The notes: generated by a model not told the origin, from the letters alone. Positions 25,801 to 34,331 are shown, counted from the first letter of the stretch. The stretch: DNA of 64,000 bases from Granulicella cerasi (GCF_025685575.1 NZ_JAGSYD010000003.1:798592-862591), one strand, 5' to 3'. Translations and numbers: made by a program.

Positions 25801-26551
25801 GGCTGGAGGCTTTCAGGTAATCGGCAGAATAGGACTTGATTTCGGGAGCACCGCTCTCTCCAGGCTCGATCTCATATCCCAGCGAGCGCAGCCGGTACAT
25901 CAACTCCGACTGATAGACCGCCGTGACGAAGTTCTGGCTTTCAAAGAACGGCTGCTCCTGCAAGGCTCGTGTCGTTCCATCCGCACGTTGCGTCACGTTG
26001 AAGATGACGGCGTGAGTATGGAGCTGCGGAGCGGCGTAGCCGTCGACTGGCCGGGCGGTGTCATGCTCAAACTTCGCGGCCAGGAACTTGCCCGTTTGTT
26101 CGGCTGGTTTATTCCCGCCGAGACGTGCGTGCGTGTACTTCTCTAACTCATCCAAGGCCACGGTGACCGCGGCACGATGGGCTTCACGGATGCGGTCATC
26201 GCCACCTACCAGCGCAGTCAACGAAACAGACTTTGTGGGCGCAAACATCGCATCCCATCCGGCACGGTGAGCCACGGCCTTCGTCATGGAGCCATCGGGG
26301 TTTGTGTATTCGGTAGCGATCCGGTGGCGCACCATCTGTTCGCCAGTCACCGGATGCTGGCCTTCTGTGAGGCGGGAGAACTCCAGTACGGAGACTTCAC
26401 CGGAGACGCCCATGGACTCGGCGAGCTTGCCCTGCCATTCGCCTTTCACCTGATCGCCCTGGGCGTAGTAGCTCTGCGTCGGTGAGGTGTAATCGAGCTT
26501 GTGATACGTCTGCGCCTGGGCGGCGTTTAGAGGTTTGGAGATGTCGAGCAT
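22895..26551 (-). CDS. traA: MobF-family conjugative relaxase with helicase domain (TrwC/TraA-like)
   Basis: 1,218 residues. The N-terminal relaxase domain begins MLDISKPLNAAQAQTYHKLD with catalytic tyrosines in the first 30 residues and a metal-binding three-His motif around LHTHAVIFN (about 175-183). A RecD/TraI-type helicase follows with Walker A GRAGSGKTS (about 463) and VTSHSSQGLTSERV near the C-terminal motor motifs. The enzyme nicks at oriT, stays covalently attached and unwinds the transferred strand. It is last in the row MobC-like, TraD, relaxase, the order of trwA-trwB-trwC in plasmid R388. Confidence 0.92.
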   Translation of the reverse strand: MLDISKPLNAAQAQTYHKLDYTSPTQSYYAQGDQVKGEWQGKLAESMGVSGEVSVLEFSRLTEGQHPVTGEQMVRHRIATEYTNPDGSMTKAVAHRAGWDAMFAPTKSVSLTALVGGDDRIREAHRAAVTVALDELEKYTHARLGGNKPAEQTGKFLAAKFEHDTARPVDGYAAPQLHTHAVIFNVTQRADGTTRALQEQPFFESQNFVTAVYQSELMYRLRSLGYEIEPGESGAPEIKSYSADYLKASSLRRERIKEEMEKRGVSGPEAAEIAARATREKKHTMTPAEVLAAHRELAAEHGNQPQRIVAEARERAQTMSHNPDRVAHAREAVTYARSSLYEREAVLDERLLLRDALRRGMGNTTYPQVRAEFEARQQRGDFLSVEAHKHASSPRFTTPETVAAERANIDFVRVAKNTVQPIMSAEDAQHQAQSRAFLNDSQKRVIEEVLNSPDRIHGLQGRAGSGKTSVLFSIREGAEKSGYSVEGFAPTSRAAAQLREAGIEASTLQSFLARKTEGNDDKQSRHLYMLDESSLASTKQMRDFLQKLQPQDRVLVIGDTAQHQGVDAGRPFQQMQEAGMRTAQLDRIMRQKDPALLKAVEHLAKNETQQGIALLQEQSRITELSNRRDRIAAIAKDYAARPENTLVVSPDNKSRQEINEAIRAELLQTGKLKDDGRTFRTLSHRSDMTGADRTWAARYNVGDVVQYNPGSKELGIERGSFTTVKAVDAKANLLTVERADGEVMAYDPRRLRGVNVFREQEREFATGDRIQFTASLKELKVANRDLATIEGIEDEKMMVRMDGKEKRTITFDTGTVRQLDHGYAVTSHSSQGLTSERVLAHFDTEAPRGLVNTRLAYVAISRASHDAHIYTNDVARLGKRLAADVSKTAAIDLSEPSKKSEVERAVSAFRENDPAMATAILQQDGRVHEYANAEHRLAAVALAYVSQQDRAVVIAPDAAERKELTQLIRDELRQQGRLSSESHQLPVWVEQRFGNPRLAANYVAGDQIHYKAGSAELGVADNSTVTVLSVDAKTNRLAVGSLDGSEVSYNPALMKGVTNQAHVFREEVRDVSEGERIRFTATAQEFGIRKGDFATVEGIGEDHSLTLRSAQGKSVALSEEQARYIDYGYAADRMPQRGVERVIVSGDAAQLAQMQEAFARLAGQTRDLTLYTSDSQRMAQEKTMPGLEVPVAGVQPQIAANISVPVPEVAVEGFSRGR

Positions 26552-26554
26552 GGC

Positions 26555-28612
26555 CTACGTCTCCCGGATGAGGGCGGGGCCTAATGCCTGTTCTTCTCCA
26601 AGTTCCTCATCCTCTGACGGCGTAGGTGTTAGCTCTTCTGCCTGCTGCACGGCGGCGGGAGTAGGCCACGCGATCGGGGCACGTTCCTTATCATGCGGTC
26701 CATCGCTTTCGGTCGCCGAAGGCGTGTCTTCCTGCTCCTGTGGTTCTTGTTCTGGTGTGGGCCCTGTCGGGTTTTGCTCCAACGTATCCGGATTAAAGCG
26801 GAGTCCTCCTGCCGTCTTCCGTGGCAGAAAACCCGGCGTCGGGGTCGGCAGGTCCATGTAGTCGAAGGCGAACCGCGCCACGCTGTTGCCCAGCTTAAGA
26901 TAGGCGTGTCTGTCATCGAGACCGGATATCTCGGAACCCATGACCAAGGGTTCGATCTGACGCTCGACAGTGAAGTTGTGGCCGGAGCGCGTGCCGTCGA
27001 ACTTCGTCTCCTTCAGCCGCTCACTTTCGACCTTTCCAATGGCTTCTGATATCCATTCGGCGGCCTTCGGCTCTGCTGTCTTCATGAAGATCTTGGTGGC
27101 GGGTTGCGAGAGCATCACCTCCGCCAGATGGCCATAGATGACCTCAAGCTGTGCCTTCCCCTGAAAGCCAAGGATGAGCGGGTTCTTCGACTTCCTGTTC
27201 TCCGTGATGGCCGTATGAAGTTGAGGCAATCGTTGCAAGCTGGCCAGCTCATCAATGACAAACCATACCGGCTTTTGTCCGGGCTGCGGCGCCGTCAGAA
27301 GTCGCATCACCAGCAAATCAATCCACAGTGAATGCAAGGGACGCAGGGTGTCTCGTTCCGGTGGACGGGAGGTAATGAAGATCCATCCCTGACGTGTCTT
27401 TGACCAGGTACGCGCGTTCCAGACAGCGCGTTTTTCGTCGCGCTCTGGCAGCATACGAAACGACTTGGCGACCAATCCAAGGGATGACAGAACACCCGCT
27501 CGCTGAGGGCCGGCCTTCCTGTCTATATAGAAAGCCATTTCTGTACCATCCACCATCTTCATTAGCTCTGTATCGCTCGACATCCAAGCAGCAAGTTGAT
27601 GTGGCGTCGGGCCGCGCTTCAGCAGATGAGCAAAGATTTGTGCAGGCGTTTCGTGGAAGAACTCATCGACCTTATCGGTCTTCGGTGCATACAGAGACGT
27701 GGCAATGGCGTAGGCTTCATCTTCGGATTCCAGCTCTTGCGCAGGGCCCCAATAAGGGCATCGGGCATCGAGTGGATTGAGGACGATATCCCCGCGGTGA
27801 GCGTCGTAGAACCGTTGAATGTATTCACATGCCGGGTCATAAACGATGGCAGAATCACCCCGGCCTCTGATCTGGCGAAGGCACTGCATGATGAGCTGCG
27901 TCTTGCCAACTCCTGTATCGCCCATGAGTTGGAGATGCTGCGCTTCCTTATGGAGTGGAATCCGCATCATGCGACCGGATTCCGTGGTCTTAAAGCCCAG
28001 GCCGTCGCCCTTCTGCGCCTTGTTGAACTCGTTCGGATCGAGCATGCGAGGACCGCGAAGGACGCGGCCATACTTCATTTCTTTGAAACGCCGAATGTCT
28101 TTCGGAACCGCCAAAGCAAGCAACAATACGAGGCAAAGCCCACCTTCCAAGAAGCTCACGACGAACATCTGCCAAGGGCTCTTGCGATCAAAAATGGCGC
28201 CACGCAGCCAGCGATACATAGAGGCGTCAGCCAACTTCGCGACGGGGCCACGGAACGGGAAACGATAGCCCTGCGCCTGAGCAAGTCCCGCCAGTGCGAA
28301 CGGCATCTGCTTGCCATCAGGCAACCTCATCTCTCCTTCGGCAAAGTCGATGGGCAGAGCAAGACGAGGCTTGGCTTTCAAACCGCCGAGGTACAGAAGG
28401 CGGTAGCTCCCATGCGCATGGAAAGTGCTACCAACACCCGCGCGGACATAATCGGTCATGTATGCCTTCTGCAGTGGCGGAAATTGAAACGCGTACCGCT
28501 CCCAGGCAAAGAACAGCGTCAGCAAGAACGCTGCCGCAATGGCGCAATAGCTCATCAGCGGAACGTGCGGCGGCCAGATGATCGTCTCTTTTCTACCCCA
28601 CTGTGTTGCCAT
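26555..28612 (-). CDS. traD: Type IV coupling protein (VirD4/TraD/TrwB family)
   Basis: 685 residues. Two N-terminal membrane helices (SYCAIAAAFLLTLFFAW and a second near 150-170) anchor a hexameric ATPase with Walker A GDTGVGKTQ and Walker B PVWFVIDELASL. The C-terminus is a long acidic Pro/Glu-rich tail. It recruits the relaxase-DNA complex to the secretion channel. Its start overlaps the MobC-like gene by 20 bases and its stop is 3 bases from the relaxase start; AAAGGAG precedes the ATG. Confidence 0.92.
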   Translation of the reverse strand: MATQWGRKETIIWPPHVPLMSYCAIAAAFLLTLFFAWERYAFQFPPLQKAYMTDYVRAGVGSTFHAHGSYRLLYLGGLKAKPRLALPIDFAEGEMRLPDGKQMPFALAGLAQAQGYRFPFRGPVAKLADASMYRWLRGAIFDRKSPWQMFVVSFLEGGLCLVLLLALAVPKDIRRFKEMKYGRVLRGPRMLDPNEFNKAQKGDGLGFKTTESGRMMRIPLHKEAQHLQLMGDTGVGKTQLIMQCLRQIRGRGDSAIVYDPACEYIQRFYDAHRGDIVLNPLDARCPYWGPAQELESEDEAYAIATSLYAPKTDKVDEFFHETPAQIFAHLLKRGPTPHQLAAWMSSDTELMKMVDGTEMAFYIDRKAGPQRAGVLSSLGLVAKSFRMLPERDEKRAVWNARTWSKTRQGWIFITSRPPERDTLRPLHSLWIDLLVMRLLTAPQPGQKPVWFVIDELASLQRLPQLHTAITENRKSKNPLILGFQGKAQLEVIYGHLAEVMLSQPATKIFMKTAEPKAAEWISEAIGKVESERLKETKFDGTRSGHNFTVERQIEPLVMGSEISGLDDRHAYLKLGNSVARFAFDYMDLPTPTPGFLPRKTAGGLRFNPDTLEQNPTGPTPEQEPQEQEDTPSATESDGPHDKERAPIAWPTPAAVQQAEELTPTPSEDEELGEEQALGPALIRET

Positions 28613-29006
28613 CGGATGTCTCCTTTCCGGCTTGCTGGGTGTACTGCTGCATGACCTCCTGCGCGGCCTTGTGCTTCTCCTTCCGAACCATCGTCATGGC
28701 CTCGGTGATCCACGCGGCGGAGACCTTCTCACCAAGTGCGAGCGGTTTGAGAAGGTTCACAAGCAGCATTCGGGTGGCGATCAGTTCGGTGAAGACGGCA
28801 TCACCAGAACCGCGGCGGGCCTCGCGTAGGAGTGTGTCCCGCGACCATTCGCTGAGTGATTGTCCGCAACGCCGAGCGGCCTCCTGTAGTTCCTGTTGCT
28901 CCGCCTGGGTAACACGCGCGTTCGCCATGCGGTCGCGCCCTGCGCGTCCGATAGACCGAGCAAGCCTGCTCTCGATAGGCGCGATGGTTCTCTGAAGCGC
29001 ATTCAT
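28593..29006 (-). CDS. MobC-like relaxosome accessory protein
   Basis: 137 residues with the MobC-type ribbon-helix-helix core NARVTQAEQQELQEAARRCG followed by QSLSEWSRDTLL. Such proteins bind oriT and help the relaxase open the nic site. GAGGAGG precedes the ATG. It is the first gene transcribed away from the repeat-rich 29022-29108 region, as trwA is from oriT in R388. Confidence 0.75.
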   Translation of the reverse strand: MNALQRTIAPIESRLARSIGRAGRDRMANARVTQAEQQELQEAARRCGQSLSEWSRDTLLREARRGSGDAVFTELIATRMLLVNLLKPLALGEKVSAAWITEAMTMVRKEKHKAAQEVMQQYTQQAGKETSDGNTVG

Positions 29007-29021
29007 AGTTCCTCCTCAATG

Positions 29022-29108
29022 TGCGTAAACAATAGTTTTCGGAAGGAACACAGTTGTTTACGCATCGGAGCTAAGCTCCTCAAAAACAACCGCGTAAACG
29101 GTTGTTTT
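29022..29108. other. oriT: Candidate origin of transfer (oriT) with nested inverted repeats
   Basis: This gap holds an 11-bp perfect inverted repeat TGCGTAAACAA/TTGTTTACGCA (29022-29032 and 29054-29064), a small hairpin GGAGC-TAA-GCTCC (29067-29079) and a 10-bp perfect repeat AAAACAACCG/CGGTTGTTTT (29083-29092 and 29099-29108) around CGTAAA. GCGTAAAC therefore occurs three times in about 80 bases. The region is AT-richer than its surroundings and lies immediately upstream of the relaxosome gene. No nic site can be assigned by eye; operator function for the MobC-like protein is the alternative. Confidence 0.6.
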
Positions 29109-29187
29109 CGTACTTCCTCAAAACACGCCCATCCGAGGGATGGAGTGTCAATCTTCTTCCGGTGCGCAGCACCGAACAGGATTTGGA

Positions 29188-29211
29188 GCGGGATCATGCT
29201 TTTGATCCCGC
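29188..29211. terminator. Hairpin at the end of the RHH-like gene
   Basis: GCGGGATCA (29188-29196) pairs with TGATCCCGC (29203-29211) across a six-base loop and overlaps the stop codon of the leftward gene at 29194. It would end that transcript before the oriT-like region, but there is no T-run. Confidence 0.4.
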
Positions 29212-29520
29212 CACAGATGCAGGTGCTTGTGCAGGCGAAGATGCCGAAGAAACGGGCTTGCGTGCAGGCCGTTCGGCGGCGTCATTTGCCGTGGCGCGAC
29301 GGACACGCAGTGTCGGCGTAATCCGCTGCGCTTCGGGCGTGCGAAGAAACTCCTGAAACTCGCGGTCTTTGGAGAAGACATACGCGAGTGCTTGTTCGAC
29401 GACATCGTTGGCAGAGGCCTTGATGAATGCGGCATACTGATCGACCTGCGTCGCAGTTGAATCAGTGAGCCGGATGGAGGCGCTGAGGTGTTTGGTTTGG
29501 ACTACTTCAAGTAGTGGCAT
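29194..29520 (-). CDS. Small predicted ribbon-helix-helix DNA-binding protein
   Basis: 108 residues. KHLSASIRLTDSTATQVDQY followed by AAFIKASANDVVEQALAYVF suggests a strand and two helices of the ribbon-helix-helix type, then a Pro/Ala-rich tail. AAGGAG lies 7 bases before the ATG. It ends beside the oriT-like repeats, so a second relaxosome or autoregulatory role is likely but unproven. I do not recognise the exact family. Confidence 0.6.
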   Translation of the reverse strand: MPLLEVVQTKHLSASIRLTDSTATQVDQYAAFIKASANDVVEQALAYVFSKDREFQEFLRTPEAQRITPTLRVRRATANDAAERPARKPVSSASSPAQAPASVAGSKA

Positions 29521-29544
29521 TTCGTTCTCCTTTTCGTGACAAGA

Positions 29545-30492
29545 TCAAGCAAACTTTTTGCGAGAAATCATGCGCTGCGCTGTTGTGGCAATCTCCCGCG
29601 CACGAGCGCAGCACTGTGCGGCGGGAAGCTCGGCATCACGGCGGACTTGCAGCATCGTGATGACATCTTCGAGAGGGGCGCCTTCGAGCAGCCATTGACG
29701 AGCCGAAGCAATGTCGATGGTGCGCTGCGCGTAGTACAGAGGGTTGGGCTTGTCGGAGCGATGTTCAGCAAGAAGATGCGTCAGTTTGTGAGCATCCTTG
29801 CCCTGGGCAAGTTCATGGCAGGCCCACGCCCAATCGTGCTCAGAATGAGTGTCCTTGTGAGAACCGTTCAGCCGCGTGTTCCTACGTAGCGGCAGCGCGG
29901 CAAACTCCGAACTCTCCGGCAACCGGAAGTCCGCAGGACGGTAGGTTGCATCGGAGGGGTATTCGACCGCGACGCAGTGCGCGGGCGTGTACTTCCAGTT
30001 GTAGAAGCCGGGGATGCGAAGCACTCGGTTGCAATCGGTGCAAGCAGGATCACCGCCGAAGGCGGATGCGAGCCGTTTGAGCATATCTTCCTGCGTGGCA
30101 AAGTCGAAGCCTTCGACGCGCCATAATGCCTGGTATTTGCCGGGCGATGTGGAGAGGATGGCGGACGGAACCGGAACGCCATCCGAAGCCCGGAGCGCAG
30201 CGAGGCGGGCATCGCCGTCCACGTCAATATCTATATAGATATGGCGAACAGCGATGATGCTTTCCTTCGTCCGCCTGCGGCTGCCGGAGCGCAGCGGATT
30301 GGCGGCCGCATAGAGATTTACGCCGTGATGGTTCTGATACGCCAACCAATTCAAATAGCGCACGTCGGTGGCTTGCTCTAAGGTCACCACGCGCTGGCGC
30401 ATTTTGCCATCGCACTCCGAGCGCAGCAGGAGTGCAATCGTCTCACCGGGCGCGAAGCAACGGGTGAGAAAGTCTTTGGCGATCTGTTGCAT
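29545..30492 (-). CDS. RepB-type DNA primase
   Basis: 315 residues matching the RepB-primase-like domain of mobile elements: HIYIDIDVDGDARLAALRAS (catalytic acids), SAILSTSPGKYQALWRVEGF and CNRVLRIPGFYNWKYTP. Such enzymes prime the complementary strand after conjugative transfer or support extrachromosomal replication. It lies between the RHH-like gene and ssb, consistent with an early-transfer group. No membrane segment. Confidence 0.75.
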   Translation of the reverse strand: MQQIAKDFLTRCFAPGETIALLLRSECDGKMRQRVVTLEQATDVRYLNWLAYQNHHGVNLYAAANPLRSGSRRRTKESIIAVRHIYIDIDVDGDARLAALRASDGVPVPSAILSTSPGKYQALWRVEGFDFATQEDMLKRLASAFGGDPACTDCNRVLRIPGFYNWKYTPAHCVAVEYPSDATYRPADFRLPESSEFAALPLRRNTRLNGSHKDTHSEHDWAWACHELAQGKDAHKLTHLLAEHRSDKPNPLYYAQRTIDIASARQWLLEGAPLEDVITMLQVRRDAELPAAQCCARAREIATTAQRMISRKKFA

Positions 30493-30584
30493 CTTGGATA
30501 CCTTCTTTTTGCGAGTGCGATGTCACGGGATTTGCAGCCGAAGAGGCCGGGATGAACCGGCCTCTCGGTTAATAGGAAGAGAGC

Positions 30585-30959
30585 CTATGCGGCCTCTTCC
30601 TCGGGAGCGTCTTCGCTGTCTTCCGCCGCTTCCTTGGCGGCGCGATCCAGCTTCAGAATCTTGTTCACCCGAACCTCCCACACGGTCTGCTCCGTGTCGG
30701 TCTTCGTGCTGGTGAACTTGCGGCTGCGGTACTCGCCTTCGACGAGAATGTGTGCGCCCTTCTGGAGCTTGGCGGCGAACTCACCGAGCTTGCCGAAGAC
30801 AACGCAGCGGTGCCAGTCGGTGTGCTCGATGTACTTGCCTTCCTTCTTGTACGAAGACTTGGTTGCGAGCGAGAGAACCGTAAGGCTGCGGTCGCCGTTG
30901 GTGCGAACTTCCGCGTCAGAGCCGATAAAGCCGATGAGGGTGATGTTGTTCTGGTACAT
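30585..30959 (-). CDS. ssb: Single-stranded DNA-binding protein
   Basis: 124 residues. OB-fold signatures are MYQNNITLIGFIGSDAEVRT, TDWHRCVVFGKLGEFAAKL and KGAHILVEGEYRSRKF. The C-terminus is acidic (EDSEDAPEEEAA) but lacks the usual DDDIPF tip that recruits host replication proteins. I start at ATG 30959 with GGAG eight bases upstream; the frame open to 31058 adds unrelated sequence. It probably coats the incoming single strand with ArdC and primase. Confidence 0.9.
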   Translation of the reverse strand: MYQNNITLIGFIGSDAEVRTNGDRSLTVLSLATKSSYKKEGKYIEHTDWHRCVVFGKLGEFAAKLQKGAHILVEGEYRSRKFTSTKTDTEQTVWEVRVNKILKLDRAAKEAAEDSEDAPEEEAA

Positions 30960-31459
30960 GGTGGTGATCTCCGTTTCGTTGTATTTCCCGTATCCTGCTC
31001 GGGTCACCCTTCGCGAAGCGAGCGAGTGGCCCCTGCTCCCAAGGCCGAAGCTCTGCATTTACGGAGGGTCCGCCGAAGGTGGAAACCGTAACCCGGAGGG
31101 CCGCGCTGCGGAAGCAGAAGAGCGAGCCTGCCGCAGGGCGCAGGTAAGGGCCCGAAGCGTGAACCCGACGCAGAGGACGGGATACGAACGGAAGCACCCA
31201 TATGCGCCAACATCACCCCGTCGCTTCGCCTGGCGCATCGTTGCACCATCCGCTGCCTGATTCGCCGCTGCAACCCAGTTCACAGAAGACGGCTTAGAGC
31301 ACACGGATGTGTGTTGCCACCGCTGTTTTTCGCAAGCCGGTAACGCCATGCTGTGCGCGTTTGAAGACGAGTTGGGCTGTGCGGCTCTGTGAGCCGCATG
31401 AATGAACATCGGAGTGACCTCGGTTCGAGTTGGGATTCGGTTAGCTGGACGCTCGCCTA
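30960..31459. other. 500-bp gene-free region between ssb and trbB
   Basis: No convincing gene. A leftward frame (start about 31406) has the skewed composition of a shadow. The stretch is GC-rich with GCGAAGCGAGCGAG-type repeats near 31012-31025. It must hold the ssb promoter and the end of the long trb transcript. I see no clear terminator. Confidence 0.4.
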
Positions 31460-32428
31460 TCAGGCGTCGGAGGCACGGTAGACCTCCTGAGTACGGAACG
31501 CTTGTTCCGCGTGGCTGTAGCCGGAGACGGTAATCAGTTCCCGGACTCTTCGGCAGCCCGTGACAGCGCGCTCGCAATGAAGAACAAAGTCCACGGCTTT
31601 TCCGGTCTGCGACCGGACAAATGCCTGGTCCAGATTCGTCCTCGCACTCAAGGCCATGTCCGCCAATCTATCCAGCGCATCCATCGCGGAATCGGCGTGC
31701 AGGGTGGACAAGGTTCCACCGTGGCCGGTGTTCATGGCTTGAAGCAGGTCGTAGCCGCATTCATCGCGGATTTCGCCCATGATGATGCGGTCGGGACGAT
31801 GGCGCAATGCAGCCGCTACAAGCTGGCTTGGTGTGATGGCAACCTGGCCCGGAATCGCATCGACGGCCTCCCATCGAACCGCATTCGGATGCGCGATCTT
31901 TAGCTCGGCTGGCTGTTCGATCACCACTAGCCGTTCGTGCAACGGAACGTGGTCAAGGAGCGCCTTCATGAGTGTGGACTTGCCGGAGCCGGTTCCCCCG
32001 CTGATGATGCCGTTCTTCCGTTTCTGAATAAGAGCGATAACAGCGTCACGAACGTGCATGGGGAAACTGCCCGATGCCACCAGCTCATCGCTCGTATACC
32101 AGCGGTTGAACTTGCGCACAGTTAGCGTCGGGCCATTGATCGAAGAGGGCGGCCCGACGACAGCTACACGCGAGCCGTCAGGCAAGCGCGTGTTGAGGAT
32201 GGGATTCTGGCCGCTGAGGTCTTGCCCAAGCAGGCGTGCCACCCGCTCAATGGCCGCCGTAAGGCGGTCATTGGTGTAGGGCATGGAGAGCGCAATATGC
32301 TCGACCACACCCGCACGATCTGCATACACTCCCGTTGTCCCGTTAATCATCAAGTCTGAGATCGACGGGTCTACCAGAAGAGCACGCAACTCTTCGGGAA
32401 AGAACGGGAGGATGAGATCGAAGCTCAT
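31460..32428 (-). CDS. trbB: Conjugal transfer ATPase TrbB (VirB11 family)
   Basis: 322 residues with the VirB11 pattern: an N-terminal domain (PSISDLMINGTTGVYADRAG), Walker A GIISGGTGSGKSTLMKAL, Asp box VVIEQPAELKIAH, Walker B RPDRIIMGEIRD and His box MNTGHGGTLSTLHADS. This hexameric cytoplasmic ATPase powers pilus assembly and substrate transfer at the channel base. Its start overlaps the stop of trbF (ATGA at 32425-32428). It is the last gene of the trb run. Confidence 0.92.
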   Translation of the reverse strand: MSFDLILPFFPEELRALLVDPSISDLMINGTTGVYADRAGVVEHIALSMPYTNDRLTAAIERVARLLGQDLSGQNPILNTRLPDGSRVAVVGPPSSINGPTLTVRKFNRWYTSDELVASGSFPMHVRDAVIALIQKRKNGIISGGTGSGKSTLMKALLDHVPLHERLVVIEQPAELKIAHPNAVRWEAVDAIPGQVAITPSQLVAAALRHRPDRIIMGEIRDECGYDLLQAMNTGHGGTLSTLHADSAMDALDRLADMALSARTNLDQAFVRSQTGKAVDFVLHCERAVTGCRRVRELITVSGYSHAEQAFRTQEVYRASDA

Positions 32429-33219
32429 CGCATTTCTCCAGAGACGGGCGTTGCCGATGCAACGGCCTTGGCCGGAGTCATCGGCACGACGGAGACACGG
32501 TTCTCGTGGAACTCCGTGACCGTCAACCCCAGCGGGTTGATGAACTCGTACTGCGGGAAGATCTTCGCCTGTTCATTGACCTGCTTGGGATCAAGGTAAT
32601 ACGTCACAGAGAGCATCCAATGCTCGGTACGGGGATTGCGGGAGTTCTGTTGGGAGTAAATCTTGTCGAGCGTGACCAGCGCCGTTCCGCGAGCAATCTT
32701 CGCACCCTGAACCAGCTCTTCCGACATGGAAGTGATGGTGACATCACGCACCTGAACGTCACTCGATTCGACCTGGCCGGACACCACCTGCGAAGCAAGG
32801 TGGTTTTGGTTGTCCTCATTCATCAGACGGGACGCCAATCCCTGTGACAGGAAATAATAGTTGAGCGGATACTTCTTCGCGATGGTGTCACGGCTGATGG
32901 TGTAACGATAGTTGGCCCATTCTGTGAGGTAATTACGGACTTCACCCTCGCGTGGGCTGTAATTCAAGTCGCTGTACTGGATCGCCTGGGCGCGGCCCAT
33001 CTCGTCGATGCGGACGTAGCGATTGGCGACCGGACGATGCGCCAGAGCAAAGTTCAATCCCATCGAACCGAGCAGTAACACCGTCCCGCAACCGATGATG
33101 ATGCGGTAGGCTTTTCGCTCGGCGTAATGAGAGGCATAGACCTCGTTGCCGACCTCATCGGTCAGCATCGCTTGCCTGGGCGTCAGACGTTGTTCAATGG
33201 CTGCGCGGTGTGTGGACAT
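32425..33219 (-). CDS. trbF: Conjugal transfer protein TrbF (VirB8-like)
   Basis: 264 residues. A short cytoplasmic N-terminus, one membrane helix (YRIIIGCGTVLLLGSMGLNF) and a periplasmic VirB8/NTF2-like domain (NYLTEWANYRYTISRDTIAK, WMLSVTYYLDPKQVNEQ). VirB8 proteins nucleate inner-membrane assembly of the channel. I start at ATG 33219 with AAAGGAG upstream; the frame runs on to 33312 but that part lies in another gene. Confidence 0.85.
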   Translation of the reverse strand: MSTHRAAIEQRLTPRQAMLTDEVGNEVYASHYAERKAYRIIIGCGTVLLLGSMGLNFALAHRPVANRYVRIDEMGRAQAIQYSDLNYSPREGEVRNYLTEWANYRYTISRDTIAKKYPLNYYFLSQGLASRLMNEDNQNHLASQVVSGQVESSDVQVRDVTITSMSEELVQGAKIARGTALVTLDKIYSQQNSRNPRTEHWMLSVTYYLDPKQVNEQAKIFPQYEFINPLGLTVTEFHENRVSVVPMTPAKAVASATPVSGEMR

Positions 33220-33403
33220 GGGACGGTTTGCTCCTTTCCTTGAGGGCTTGTTTCTGAAGCGCATGGAAGACGATAAAGGCGTAGATGAATCCTGCAACCA
33301 GCACCAACACAAAGCACACTTTCAGAAGACTGAAAAACCACGACGGAAGGTGAATTCTGTATCCCTCCCTTCGCAGCCACATGTAAAACCACCAATCACT
33401 CAC
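33194..33403 (-). CDS. Small single-span membrane protein of the trb cluster, GTG start
   Basis: A 69-residue protein that begins with GTG at 33403 (AGGAGG six bases upstream). The start overlaps the trbL stop as GTGA and the end overlaps trbF by 26 bases, so it is tightly coupled on both sides. The sequence runs VSDWWFYMWLRREGYRI, then one membrane helix (LLKVCFVLVLVAGFIYAFIV), then a basic His-rich tail. It is not a named Trb protein I recognise; an accessory channel or exclusion protein is possible. Confidence 0.65.
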   Translation of the reverse strand: MSDWWFYMWLRREGYRIHLPSWFFSLLKVCFVLVLVAGFIYAFIVFHALQKQALKERSKPSHVHTPRSH

Positions 33404-34320
33404 TTTGCACCTCCTTTGCCACCAGCAAGTAGCAATGCTGATCGGCCAGCGACGTTGGCGGCTGAGGCAGCAACACCAGCAGCCCCGCCAAAGATGGCCT
33501 GCGTGATCGAAGGAATGAAGAGCAGATTCACGATAAAGGCGATGAACACCATCACTGTCGGGATGAGGTTCGCCAGCCACATAGGTATGGAATAGTCCCC
33601 ATGAAAGGTCTTTTGCAAGAACGTAATCATGAATCCTGACCAGACAAAAATGAACGCTGCAGCGACGGCGCGGATCATCGCGAAGCTGATGAGTACATCG
33701 AGGAAGTGGAAGAACTTGGAGCGAAAGGTCTGTGTCATCAGCAACGGAATAAAGACCGGTCCAAACAGCGCCGTGATGCCATAGAAGATGAACGAGCTAC
33801 AGTTGACGACGAACAGAATGGCAGACGCGACGCCGAGCAGTCCTTCAACGAGGAAGTAGCAGAGCTGTTGTGTGAGCTGCATCATGGAAGGCGTCGGCGT
33901 ATTTAGCCCAGCCTCTCTCAAGGCTGCGAGAAGCTGGTTGAGCGCAGTCTGATCGAATGCCGCAACCATCGCCTGCGCGATGTAGCTAAAGAAGTGGTTG
34001 AGACCCCAGCTTGCTCCGGGCAGCGGATTGACCCAATAGTTCAACATCAGCGAGCAGATGATGAGCCGCAGCATGAAGTTCACGAGATCCCCGGCACGCA
34101 CCGGCTCTGCATGAAAACGCAGTGTCATCCCGGAGGTGTTCCAATTCACCACCATGCTGACGAGCGTGAAGAGCGAGATAAAGCTCAGCTCCACCGCACC
34201 AAACTGCGACAGCGCACCACCGTTCTGCGTTGTCAGGTCCGTGAGGTTGTTCGTGAACTGGTAGAGCCAGTCCACACCGGAACTTGTGCTCGGCATCGTT
34301 TGCAGCAACATCATCGTCAT
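33400..34320 (-). CDS. trbL: Conjugal transfer protein TrbL (VirB6-like)
   Basis: 306 residues with about six hydrophobic helices, including LIICSLMLNYWVNPL, YFLVEGLLGVASAILFVVN and MWLANLIPTVMVFIAFIVNL, and a Gly/Ala-rich C-terminus. This is the polytopic inner-membrane channel component. It lies in the standard place between trbJ and trbF. Confidence 0.85.
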   Translation of the reverse strand: MTMMLLQTMPSTSSGVDWLYQFTNNLTDLTTQNGGALSQFGAVELSFISLFTLVSMVVNWNTSGMTLRFHAEPVRAGDLVNFMLRLIICSLMLNYWVNPLPGASWGLNHFFSYIAQAMVAAFDQTALNQLLAALREAGLNTPTPSMMQLTQQLCYFLVEGLLGVASAILFVVNCSSFIFYGITALFGPVFIPLLMTQTFRSKFFHFLDVLISFAMIRAVAAAFIFVWSGFMITFLQKTFHGDYSIPMWLANLIPTVMVFIAFIVNLLFIPSITQAIFGGAAGVAASAANVAGRSALLLAGGKGGAK

Positions 34321-34331
34321 ACGTCACCCCT

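Noticed and set aside
31059..31406. Leftward 115-codon frame between ssb and trbB
   Set aside because: Ala/Ser/Arg-rich, no ribosome-binding site and no recognisable domain; treated as non-coding.
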